Shown here piece after piece: positions 8,170-16,100 of a DNA stretch of 37,812 nucleotides. This stretch comes from Pseudacidobacterium sp036264445 (GTDB taxonomy: Bacteria > Acidobacteriota > Terriglobia > Terriglobales > Acidobacteriaceae). A program made the position numbers and the translations under genes. The DNA is taken from assembly GCA_036264445.1 (NCBI GenBank), contig DATAQW010000323.1, positions 1 to 37,812 on the forward strand. The letters run 5' to 3'. Position 1 is the stretch's first letter, and each line of letters opens with the position of its first letter. Below the pieces are notes generated by a model. That model saw nothing but the letters and a program-made list of their open reading frames with translations, was not told where the DNA came from and did not search any database.

Positions 8170-9300
8170 ATGGCCAGCACATTCCAGTTTCTGATCAACG
8201 GCACACCGGCGGATGATTCGCTTATCACCGTGATGGGGCCGCTTGAGATCGAAGAGAACGCTGATCTTCCTGGTGCGATCCAGGTAACTCTGCCAGTGGA
8301 CAGCGACGGCAACGGAGACCTGACGTTTGTGAATGATGCGCGATTTCAGCCGTTCGTAAACCTGGCGGTAGTGGCAACGCCGGATGGGCAATCGGACCAA
8401 TGTATCTTTGACGGTTACATATTGTCGAACAAGCTGCACCTGCAGAAAGGGACGACAGGATCGACCCTGCAGGTGTGGGGACAGGATGCGTCGTGGCTGA
8501 TGAATCTTGAGGAAAAAGCGCAGGAATGGGTTGATGTTACGGACGCAGACGTGGCCAACACCATCTTTGGGAATTATGGGATTACTCCGGCAAGCGATAA
8601 CACAGACGATGATTCGCCTTCGCACACGGAAGACGGGCATACGCTGATGCAGCGGGCGTCGGATATCCAGTTTCTACGCATGCTGGCGCGGCGCAACGGG
8701 AAGATTTGCCGCGTGGCGTGCACGGATACTGCGGGACAGCGGACAGGATATTTTGCAAAGGCTGATTTGAGTGGTGATCCGGTGGTGACGCTGGAGCTGA
8801 ATGATCCGGATTCGTGGACGGTGGATGCGCTCGATCTGGACTGGGATGTGACACGACCAACGGAAGTACTGGCACGGCAGGCATTGTTTAACGACAGCGA
8901 CCAGGACGGAGCAGGCGTGGACCAGACGGATTCGGGACTGGATTTACTCGAAGCGCAGGGGCTTGCGGACTTCGCCGGGAAGTCGATGACTGTGATGCTG
9001 ACAACCCAGGTGGATGATGCGCAGGAACTGACGCTGCGGGCGCAGTCAGTGCTGCGCGAAGCAGGATGGTTTGTGAAGTGCGAAGGCGAGGCGGATGTTG
9101 CGAGGCTGAATGCGGTCCTGCGCGTGGGCACGGTCGTACAGATCAACAGCGCCGGGGCACTGAATTCAGGCAAGTACTACGTATGGAGCGTGCGGCACAT
9201 GATTGACAAGCAGTCGCACCGCATGAAGTTCGTGCTGGTGAGGAATGCAGTCGGCACTCCGCCATCGGGCGGCGGCGGTCTGCTGGGGTCGTTGCTATGA
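8170..9300 (+). CDS. Baseplate hub protein (phage late control gpD / VgrG N-terminal type)
   Basis: A 376-residue gp27-like hub, related to P2 gpD and the N-terminal part of Afp8/Pvc8 and VgrG. It forms the trimeric plug at the end of the tube. Features are LEIEENADLPGAIQVTLPVD (residues 26-45), a VWGQDASWLM strand, the region YGITPASDNTDDDSP with LMQRASDIQFLRMLARRNGK (hallmark of gpD proteins) and a C-terminal segment KYYVWSVRHMIDKQSHRMKF. The last residues are a glycine-rich tail. In Afp8 the hub and the spike are one polypeptide; here the spike is the next gene, overlapping by ATGA at 9297-9300, so equal expression is likely. AGGAAA at 8155-8160 precedes ATG 8170. Confidence 0.93.
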   Translation: MASTFQFLINGTPADDSLITVMGPLEIEENADLPGAIQVTLPVDSDGNGDLTFVNDARFQPFVNLAVVATPDGQSDQCIFDGYILSNKLHLQKGTTGSTLQVWGQDASWLMNLEEKAQEWVDVTDADVANTIFGNYGITPASDNTDDDSPSHTEDGHTLMQRASDIQFLRMLARRNGKICRVACTDTAGQRTGYFAKADLSGDPVVTLELNDPDSWTVDALDLDWDVTRPTEVLARQALFNDSDQDGAGVDQTDSGLDLLEAQGLADFAGKSMTVMLTTQVDDAQELTLRAQSVLREAGWFVKCEGEADVARLNAVLRVGTVVQINSAGALNSGKYYVWSVRHMIDKQSHRMKFVLVRNAVGTPPSGGGGLLGSLL

Positions 9301-9815
9301 GCAACTTCAACGAGCAAGCCGTGCTGGAGATTCTTGACCGCGTGCGTTCGCGCTTTTATGGCAAGTATCGCGGGACGGTCACGGATGTGGATACGAGCAC
9401 GCTACGGATCAAGGCAACTGTGCCTGCTGTGTTGGGTACGACGACTACGGGGTGGTGCATGCCGTGTGTGCCGTACGCAGGCGACAGCGTTGGGTTTGCA
9501 TTCCTGCCGGAGGTTGGCGCGGGAGTGTGGATCGAGTTTGAAGGCGGAGATGTGTCGTATCCGATATGGGTTGGGTGCTACTGGCGCAGCGGTGAGATTC
9601 CTTCGGACGCGACGCCGACGGTGAAGGCGATTGTCACAACTTCGCCGCTGAAGATTCTGCTGGACGATGACGCGGGGACGATTACGATCTCGGACTCGAA
9701 TCAGAACTCAGTGACGCTGGACTCTTCGGGGATTACGCTGACGCGCGGCAGCAACTCGGTTGCGATCAGCGACTCAGAGGTGAACGTCAATGATGGCGCG
9801 CTGGAGGTGATGTGA
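9297..9815 (+). CDS. Baseplate assembly protein V / spike base (gpV-gp5 type)
   Basis: A 172-residue spike protein. Residues 15-100 form a gp5-type OB-fold with the sequence GKYRGTVTDVDTSTLRIKAT, then GDSVGFAFLPEVGAGVWIEF and the family's WVGCYWRSGEIP turn. Residues 110-172 read as repeated short beta strands (DDDAGTITISDSNQNSVTLD and similar), which would form a trimeric beta-helix needle as in other gpV proteins. It should bind the hub above it and the PAAR-like tip below. Start ATG 9297 overlaps the hub stop. The next gene begins at ATG 9815 on the last base of this stop codon, so hub, spike and tip are translationally linked. Confidence 0.92.
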   Translation: MSNFNEQAVLEILDRVRSRFYGKYRGTVTDVDTSTLRIKATVPAVLGTTTTGWCMPCVPYAGDSVGFAFLPEVGAGVWIEFEGGDVSYPIWVGCYWRSGEIPSDATPTVKAIVTTSPLKILLDDDAGTITISDSNQNSVTLDSSGITLTRGSNSVAISDSEVNVNDGALEVM

Positions 9816-10144
9816 TGGCGAATCTTCTGAACACGGCAAGCGTGATGATGTGCCCGCATGGAGGAACGGTGAGCGCGATTACTTCGAATACGCGCGTAAA
9901 CGTGGGTGGAGGCCCCGCAGTGTTGGCTACGGATACGTTCATGATCGCAGGATGCCCGTTTGTTGTCGGCGTTGTGCCGCATCCTTGCATGCAGGTGCAG
10001 TGGGTGCAGCCAGATGCACGAAGCCAGGTAGAGAGCAACTTTACGCTGAGCGAATCGAGCGTGGGAATGTGCGTAGCGGCGGACATGGCGGTGCAGGGGA
10101 CGGTGTTGATCAACATGACGCAGGCGCAGGTTTCAGGAGAGTAA
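9815..10144 (+). CDS. PAAR-like spike tip protein
   Basis: A 109-residue protein matching the PAAR-like tip family (Afp10/Pvc10 position), which sharpens the spike and binds a metal ion. Candidate ligands are C13 and H15 in MCPHGG, C47 in AGCPF, H56 and C58 in PHPC, and C86; the actual set cannot be decided from sequence. The protein is glycine-rich and beta-stranded throughout. ATG 9815 is chosen over the GTG at 9812 because it follows GGAGGTGA at 9803-9810 at good spacing and overlaps the spike stop by one base. There is no C-terminal extension, so this tip carries no fused effector. Confidence 0.88.
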   Translation: MANLLNTASVMMCPHGGTVSAITSNTRVNVGGGPAVLATDTFMIAGCPFVVGVVPHPCMQVQWVQPDARSQVESNFTLSESSVGMCVAADMAVQGTVLINMTQAQVSGE

Positions 10145-10148
10145 AGCG

Positions 10149-10526
10149 ATGGACAGGCACGACTACGCGTATCCGTTCCGGATTGATCCGGCATCTGGCC
10201 AGGCGGCGCAGACAAGCTATGCCCAGCATGTTGACCAGATGATCCGGCAGGTGCTGTTGACGGCGCCCGGTGAGCGGGCCGATCTGCCGGAATTTGGCTG
10301 CGGGCTGCGGCAACTGGTCTTTGCGCCACACTCGGATGCGCTGAACGCGACGACGCAGATCATAGTGCAGAAGGCGCTGAACCGCTGGCTATCTGACCAG
10401 ATCCAGGTGCAGCAGGTGCAGGTGGGCGAGCCTATTGCGGGCGAAGAAGAGCAATTGCAGGTTGAGATCGACTACGTGCTGGTTGAGACGCAATCGAAAC
10501 AGAAAGCAATCATTCTGGTGTCTTGA
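10149..10526 (+). CDS. Baseplate wedge protein gp25 family (Afp9/Pvc9 type)
   Basis: A 125-residue gp25/gpW-family wedge subunit. Such proteins nucleate the sheath on the baseplate and are not active lysozymes despite the Pfam name. Typical features are YAYPFRID near the N-terminus, HVDQMIRQVLLTAPGERADL (residues 27-46) and PEFGCGLRQLVFAP (the EFGCGLR core), followed by a helix and a final strand ending in AIILVS. AGGAGA lies eight bases before ATG 10149. The J-type wedge gene starts 1 bp after the stop, the normal gp25-gp6 order. Confidence 0.95.
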   Translation: MDRHDYAYPFRIDPASGQAAQTSYAQHVDQMIRQVLLTAPGERADLPEFGCGLRQLVFAPHSDALNATTQIIVQKALNRWLSDQIQVQQVQVGEPIAGEEEQLQVEIDYVLVETQSKQKAIILVS

Positions 10527-10527
10527 T

Positions 10528-12903
10528 ATGGAACCGAAAGACCGGCTTATTAAACTGCTTGATCCGCAGAACACGGCGCTGAACGGCATCGACTTTGTCG
10601 AGATTGTCACAGATGACCAGACGACTCTGCGCGTCCATTTTCTGAATACAGTGGAGTTTGCCGGAAGCCCGCCTGAATCTGTAACAGTGACGATTACAGG
10701 CGGCGAGGCGATCAAGATAGTGAATGTGCTGCCGATCAGTCCGGATGACTGGCTGAAGGATGTGGACGGCAGGCCGCTGCTGACGTTGCATGTTGCGGCG
10801 CCGGGCGATTTTTCGTTCTACACACTGACGATGCCGCATCCGGGGCTCGATCCGTTTTATAACCACGTGCAGTTTTCCTTCAAAGCGCTCTGCAAATCGC
10901 TGCTGGACTGTGAAGCGGTCGCCCCGGCGTGCCCTCCACTTACAGGTAATAAGCCGCCGATCACTTATCTGGCAAAGGATTTCTTGAGCTTCCGCAAAGC
11001 GCTGTCTGATTTTTCGGCGCTGCAATATCCGGAATGGCAGGAGCGGTCTGAAGCTGATTTTGGCGTCATGTTCATGGAGGCGCTGTGCAGTGTTGCCGAT
11101 GATCTGAGCTACACACAGGACCGCGTGGCTGCTGAAGCCACGATTGAGACGGCAACACAGCGAAGGTCGCTTGTGCGCCTTGCGCGCCTGGTGGATTACG
11201 AGCCTGCGCCAGCGACTTCCTCCTCGGTCATGCTGCAGCTGGAAGTACTGGGCGGCCCAATTCCTCCTGGCCTTGTGGTGAGCGCGCCTGCGCCTGATGG
11301 AACGCAGATTGAGTTTGAAACGGGCACGGGTTTGATCGATCCGACAACAATGGAGCTGAATGTCGCGACTTATATGGTGAATCCGCAATGGAACCGCTAT
11401 GAAGCCGACGGCATGACTCCGAGGCTGATTCCTTACTGGTGGGACGACAGCCAGCGGTGCCTTGCTGCAGGTGCGACGGAGATGTGGGTGATGGGCGTTG
11501 GCTACGGCTTTGTTGCGGGCATGAATCTGTTGATTGACACTGCAGCGCAGACGACGGCGGATGCTCCAATTCGCGAGATGGTACAGCTTGCAAGCGTGGA
11601 TGAAGAGCTTGATCCACTGTATGGCATATGGGTGACGCACATTGTGTGGCAGAGCGGACTGGCATCGAATCATGATCTGACGCGGACGGTGCTGGCAGGG
11701 AACCTTGTACCTGCGACGCAGGGCAGGCGTTATACGGAGAGCTTCTGCATCGACCAGACTCCGGCAGGATCGAACCTTCCGCTGGCAATTGTGAGGACGG
11801 GACCGAATGGGTCGACACAGTATCTGTATACACTCCAAAATCCGCCGCTGGTCTGGCTGAGCCAATCGGGATCGACGACGGATCCGTTGCCGGAGATTCT
11901 GCTTACTGAGCAACCACAGCAGACATCGCTGCCACCAGTCAGCTGGGCGTGGTGCAATAGCCTGCTTGATGCCGAGGAGTTTGAGCAGGCGTACACGATC
12001 GATCCGCTCAGTTACCTTCGCATGACGCAGAACTCCGACGGCACGACTGCGTATGACTATGACAGCGACAGCGGCGCTACGATCCGGTTTGGCGATGATG
12101 TATTTGGCCAGATCCCGGAATCAGAATCGACGTTTCAGGTGTTGTACCGCTCGGGCGGCGGCGCCATTGGAAACGTAGCCACGGACACCATCACGAAGGT
12201 CGATCCATCCGCGGCTGCGCTTGTCACCGCGGTTACGAATCCGTTTGCGGCAACGGGCGGAGCGGATGACGAAACGGATGAGCAGATCGCGCGCCGTGCG
12301 CCGCAGGCCTTTCGTGCGGTGCAGTACCGCGCGGTCACGCCGGGAGACTATGAGCTTGCCGCAGAGGCGCTGCCGTGGGTTGAGCGAGCGGGAACGGTCT
12401 TTCGTTGGACGGGCAGCTGGCTGACGGTGTTTACGACGGCCGATCCGAAAGGCACTGAAGAGGTTTCGGTTGATGAGCAGATCGAACTGGTAAACCTGCT
12501 GAACCGCTATCGCCTGGCCGGATACGAGTCGTATGTTCCTGCGCCGGATTACGTCGCGATTGATCTTACCGTGACAGTCTGCGTCTGCCCGAATGTCTTC
12601 CAAGGCGATGCGCTTGCTGCTGTGACGGCTGCGCTCAGTACGCAGAGCAACGGCTTTTTCTTTTTCGACCGCTTTACGTTTGGGACGCCGCTGGAGCGGA
12701 GCGCGCTGGAAGCTGCAATTCAGGCTGCGTATGGAGTGTGCGGCGTGATTTCAATCCAGTACCGCGAACGTGGAGTAACTCCTGGATGGGCGTGCATGCC
12801 GGAGACGATTACGGTGGGGCCGAACCAGATACTCCGCATGGACAATGACCCGAACCATCCGGAGCGCGGTTCGCTGACGGTGATTTTGGAGGGCGGCAAA
12901 TGA
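10528..12903 (+). CDS. Baseplate J-like wedge protein 1 (gp6/Afp11 type)
   Basis: A 791-residue wedge protein. The N-terminal part contains PPITYLAKDFLSFRKAL and FMEALCSVADDLSYTQDRVA, the helical segment usual in eCIS J proteins. The central baseplate J domain starts near residue 520 (FGDDVFGQIP), followed by GGADDETDEQIARRAPQAFR near 577 and TPGDYELAAEALPWVERAG. The C-terminal region holds a ferredoxin-like strand pair and several cysteines. It should dimerise with its paralogue in the baseplate ring as T4 gp6 and Afp11/12 do (family knowledge). ATG 10528 lies 1 bp after gp25; the upstream in-frame start at 10435 is within gp25 and rejected. The stop overlaps the next start by ATGA at 12900-12903. 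Confidence 0.93.
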   Translation: MEPKDRLIKLLDPQNTALNGIDFVEIVTDDQTTLRVHFLNTVEFAGSPPESVTVTITGGEAIKIVNVLPISPDDWLKDVDGRPLLTLHVAAPGDFSFYTLTMPHPGLDPFYNHVQFSFKALCKSLLDCEAVAPACPPLTGNKPPITYLAKDFLSFRKALSDFSALQYPEWQERSEADFGVMFMEALCSVADDLSYTQDRVAAEATIETATQRRSLVRLARLVDYEPAPATSSSVMLQLEVLGGPIPPGLVVSAPAPDGTQIEFETGTGLIDPTTMELNVATYMVNPQWNRYEADGMTPRLIPYWWDDSQRCLAAGATEMWVMGVGYGFVAGMNLLIDTAAQTTADAPIREMVQLASVDEELDPLYGIWVTHIVWQSGLASNHDLTRTVLAGNLVPATQGRRYTESFCIDQTPAGSNLPLAIVRTGPNGSTQYLYTLQNPPLVWLSQSGSTTDPLPEILLTEQPQQTSLPPVSWAWCNSLLDAEEFEQAYTIDPLSYLRMTQNSDGTTAYDYDSDSGATIRFGDDVFGQIPESESTFQVLYRSGGGAIGNVATDTITKVDPSAAALVTAVTNPFAATGGADDETDEQIARRAPQAFRAVQYRAVTPGDYELAAEALPWVERAGTVFRWTGSWLTVFTTADPKGTEEVSVDEQIELVNLLNRYRLAGYESYVPAPDYVAIDLTVTVCVCPNVFQGDALAAVTAALSTQSNGFFFFDRFTFGTPLERSALEAAIQAAYGVCGVISIQYRERGVTPGWACMPETITVGPNQILRMDNDPNHPERGSLTVILEGGK

Positions 12904-15900
12904 ACGGAACATCTTCCATCTGCCCTTGCGAGTGCGTGGTCTTTCCGCAGACGATCTCGAATACTTCTGAGCAGCAGAGCATTGCCTATCGTGTTGGTGA
13001 TTACAGCAGCTTCCGCGAGGCGCTGCTTCGCGCACGAAGCGGTGAACTGGAGCTGGTGAACTGGCGTCCGGGTGCGCAGGGCGACCTCGCTGTGCAGATG
13101 ATTGAGTGGTGGGCGTATCTGGCGGATATTCTCACTTTCTACAACGAACGTGTTGCGAACCAGGATTATCTGCGCACGGCTGATCTTCCTGAAAGCGTAA
13201 GCCGTCTGATTCAGATTCTGGGATACCGTCCGCGTCCGGGGATCGGCGCTACGGGAACACTTGCGGCGCTGATGGCGGGCATCAAGCCGCTTACTTTGCC
13301 GACGGGATTTCAGGTGCAAAGCAAGCCCGGACCGGGCGAGCAGCCGCAGATCTTTGAGCTTGGAGCGAGCACTCTGGTCGAGACGCCAGATTCGATCACA
13401 GCTTATCCGCCGCCGAGCCCGCTGCTCCTGAGCCCGGATGCAAGCAGCGTGCTGCTGCAGGGAATTGTGAAGTCGATCAAGACGGGCGCCAGCCTCCTAT
13501 TGCTGAAGAAGAACTGGACGGGAGCCGATGGGACCTATGCATTCGTGACCGTGGTCAGCAGTGCGCAGGAGAAAGACCCGTTCGGCAACGTGAATACCAG
13601 GGTTGTGCTTACTGAGGCAATCGACAGGCTGATGGCGGAGAATGCCGCAGATTATCGCCTGCTGAAGAGCAGCCAGTCGGCGCATCTGTGGCAGTATCCA
13701 TCGGCTCCGGGATATGTTCTGGTTGACCAGGGGAACGGCGCGGGGACTGTGCATCTGGAATCGATTACACGGCAGATACAGGTGGGCAGCCCGATTCTTT
13801 TTGCAGGGCCGGGTTCGCCTCCAATCTCTCAGCTTGCCAGCGTGACGTCTTATACCGAGGCGGTGTTTTATGCAAACCCGGCAGGATCGCCGCCTGACCC
13901 GAATACGCAGCCCAATCCGCAACAAGTGATACCGATACCGATTCTTCACAGCGCTATCGGTTTTCAGGCAGCACCGCAGCAGTCGGACTGGTTCTCCAGT
14001 ATCAATGCCAACACTCTTACCAGCGCTCTGGCGCAGGGAAACCAAATCATTGATCTGAGCGCTTACCTGCAGAACAGCCAGTTGCAGCTTGCGTCGATTG
14101 TTGTGCCAAACACGGCGCAGGAACTGAAGCCTCCGGGATTTGTAACCGGAGGAATCATGGGCTGGGCTACCGGCCTGGATGCGAATGGAATCAATCAGGC
14201 CATCATTACGAACAATGGGCAACCGTATCGCATACGCGCTTATCGCGACACGGACGGAAGCACGAAGTTCGCTGTTGTATTTCGTCCGGGCGCGATGGAG
14301 GAAGTGTGGTGGTATGTGGGAATCGACGCTGCAACGGTATCGCAATACCTGACAGCGAATCAGGCAACTCCTATCAGCCTTGATGCCTATGTCGATACAG
14401 ATGGCACGGTGAAGTTCGCCGTGGTGATGGTTCTGCCACAAAACACTTACTGGTGGTACTGGGGAATTGATGCGGCCACGGTGGCGCAGAATCTGGTGAC
14501 GAACAATGCGCAGCTTACCAGCCTGTCGGCCTATGTGGATACGGACGGGAGCGTGAAATTTGCGGTGGTGATGGAGCCGAATCAAGGCCAGCAGTACTGG
14601 TGGTATTGGGGAATTGATGCGGCCACGGTTTCCGAGAACCTGATTGCGAACAATGCGCAACTGACGAGCATCGATACTTACATTGCGAGCGACGGCAGCG
14701 TGAAGTATGCGGTGATCATGCAGCCCGGCCCGCAGGAATCTGTTTTAGGCTGGGGGGTAAATTTTCAGACCACGACGGTGAATTACGCGTGGCAGGACAT
14801 GGGCACATTGATTGCGAGTCCATCGTCCACGTACTCCGGAGGCACGCTTTCTCTTGTGACTGCGCTGCCTGCGTCGATACTGCCGATGGTTGACCAGGGT
14901 GTTCTTATCAGCGATGTGAACGGGAATGGCGTTGCTGCACAGGCGACAGCGGGGGTGTCTGATCCTTACACGCTGGAAATGTCGAACTTCAGCAGCGCAT
15001 TCTTCAACCTGATGGCACCGCTCAGCGTGCTCTTTGATCTGCTTCCTGTGACACGCGGTCAGACAGTGGCGAATGAGATTCTGGGCAGCGGCGATGCGAC
15101 GATCACCATTGGGCAGGAGTTTGTACTGCAGAAATCTCCGCTGACGTATCTGCAGAGCGCAACGTCTACTTCGGGCTTTGGGTACACCAGCACGCTGCTG
15201 GTCTGGGTTGATGGCGTGCAGTGGAAAGAGGTTCCGAGCTTTTACGGACAGCCGGCCAACGCGCATGTTTTTGTGACCCGCGAAGATGAGCAGAACATAA
15301 CGCACGTGCAGTTTGGCGATGGCGTGAATGGCTCGCGTCTGCCGTCTGGGACGAACAATGTTGTGGCTGCCTACCGCTATGGCAGCGGGGCCACTTCGCC
15401 GGATGCCGGATCGCTGAGCGTAATTCTTCAGTCGTGGCCTGGGCTTAAGTCCATCGTCAATCCTGTACAGGTGGGCGGCGGGTCTGATCCTGATCCGGCG
15501 AACGAGATTAAGACGTATGCGCCGCAGTCGGTTCTTACGTTCGGGCGCGCTATTTCTGCTGATGATTACGAGGCGATTGCGGCACAGGCTCCGGGCGTGG
15601 CTCGCGCGCGCTCGTACTGGGTGTGGGACACAGCGCAGCAGAGGATGATGGTCAAGGTTTATGTCGGCGACGATGCGAATGCAGTGGCAAGCGCGAATAC
15701 GGCTCTGGCGGGAGCAGTCGATCCGAACCGCCCGCTCAAGGTGATCCAGGCAACTGCGATTCCACTCACGCTGACTTTCACGCTGGTTGTCGATCCGGAT
15801 TATGTTGCCACGGACGTTGTGAATGCAGTAACGGCGGCGTTGATTGATCCGGAGGCAGGGCTTCTTGGCACGCAGGTAGTTGAAATTGGCCAGAGCATTT

Positions 15901-16100
15901 TTCAGAGCCAGATGTGTAAGGCATGCCTGAACGTGGCTGGAGCGCTCGCGATGCATGATCTGAATCTTTCCGGCGCGCTGGCGCAGCCGAGTCCTGATTG
16001 CGCTGATTTTGATTTTCGATTTGATCCAGGCGAGGGCGGATTTTTCGAGCTGCCGGCTTCGGGTCTGACGATTTCTCCGGAGGTGGCGAATGCAAGCTGA
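12900..16100 (+). CDS. Baseplate J-like wedge protein 2 (Afp12 type) with four tandem repeats inserted
   Basis: A 1066-residue paralogue of the preceding protein. The N-terminus has YSSFREALLRARSGELELVN and MIEWWAYLADILTFYNERVA, typical of second J proteins. The J core appears near residue 803 (VQFGDGVNGSRLP) and 882 (GRAISADDYEAIAAQAPGVA). Between them, at residues 422-614, are four tandem repeats of 48-49 residues. Each starts with a GW or WWY motif, then GIDAATV, then a YVDTDGSVKFAVVM-like strand (see the repeat entry). The repeats resemble bacterial tandem-repeat domains of secreted proteins and are not part of the standard wedge fold, so they probably project from the baseplate. Starts at ATG 12900, overlapping the previous stop; the next gene overlaps this one by 11 bp. 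Confidence 0.92.
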   Translation: MNGTSSICPCECVVFPQTISNTSEQQSIAYRVGDYSSFREALLRARSGELELVNWRPGAQGDLAVQMIEWWAYLADILTFYNERVANQDYLRTADLPESVSRLIQILGYRPRPGIGATGTLAALMAGIKPLTLPTGFQVQSKPGPGEQPQIFELGASTLVETPDSITAYPPPSPLLLSPDASSVLLQGIVKSIKTGASLLLLKKNWTGADGTYAFVTVVSSAQEKDPFGNVNTRVVLTEAIDRLMAENAADYRLLKSSQSAHLWQYPSAPGYVLVDQGNGAGTVHLESITRQIQVGSPILFAGPGSPPISQLASVTSYTEAVFYANPAGSPPDPNTQPNPQQVIPIPILHSAIGFQAAPQQSDWFSSINANTLTSALAQGNQIIDLSAYLQNSQLQLASIVVPNTAQELKPPGFVTGGIMGWATGLDANGINQAIITNNGQPYRIRAYRDTDGSTKFAVVFRPGAMEEVWWYVGIDAATVSQYLTANQATPISLDAYVDTDGTVKFAVVMVLPQNTYWWYWGIDAATVAQNLVTNNAQLTSLSAYVDTDGSVKFAVVMEPNQGQQYWWYWGIDAATVSENLIANNAQLTSIDTYIASDGSVKYAVIMQPGPQESVLGWGVNFQTTTVNYAWQDMGTLIASPSSTYSGGTLSLVTALPASILPMVDQGVLISDVNGNGVAAQATAGVSDPYTLEMSNFSSAFFNLMAPLSVLFDLLPVTRGQTVANEILGSGDATITIGQEFVLQKSPLTYLQSATSTSGFGYTSTLLVWVDGVQWKEVPSFYGQPANAHVFVTREDEQNITHVQFGDGVNGSRLPSGTNNVVAAYRYGSGATSPDAGSLSVILQSWPGLKSIVNPVQVGGGSDPDPANEIKTYAPQSVLTFGRAISADDYEAIAAQAPGVARARSYWVWDTAQQRMMVKVYVGDDANAVASANTALAGAVDPNRPLKVIQATAIPLTLTFTLVVDPDYVATDVVNAVTAALIDPEAGLLGTQVVEIGQSIFQSQMCKACLNVAGALAMHDLNLSGALAQPSPDCADFDFRFDPGEGGFFELPASGLTISPEVANAS
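14163..14743 (+). repeat. Four tandem 144-147 bp in-frame repeats inside the second J gene
   Basis: Units begin at about 14163, 14307, 14451 and 14598, giving spacings of 144, 144 and 147 bp (48, 48 and 49 residues). Each unit reads W-Y/G-x-GIDAATV, a polar helix with NNAQLTS or similar, then AYVDTDGSVKFAVVM. Units 3 and 4 are nearly identical over their first 32 bases (one mismatch), which points to recent duplication; unit 1 is the most diverged. Copy number could vary between strains by recombination. Confidence 0.9.

Noticed and set aside
10510..11913. 467-codon open frame on the - strand
   Set aside because: It lies fully antisense to the first J protein gene, is extremely rich in Arg, His and Gln, and has no domain or ribosome site. 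It is a by-product of codon bias in the real gene.
13497..15956. Two long open frames (387 and 403 codons) on the - strand
   Set aside because: Antisense to the second J protein gene, Arg/His-rich, no recognisable domain; the internal repetition simply mirrors the tandem repeats on the + strand.
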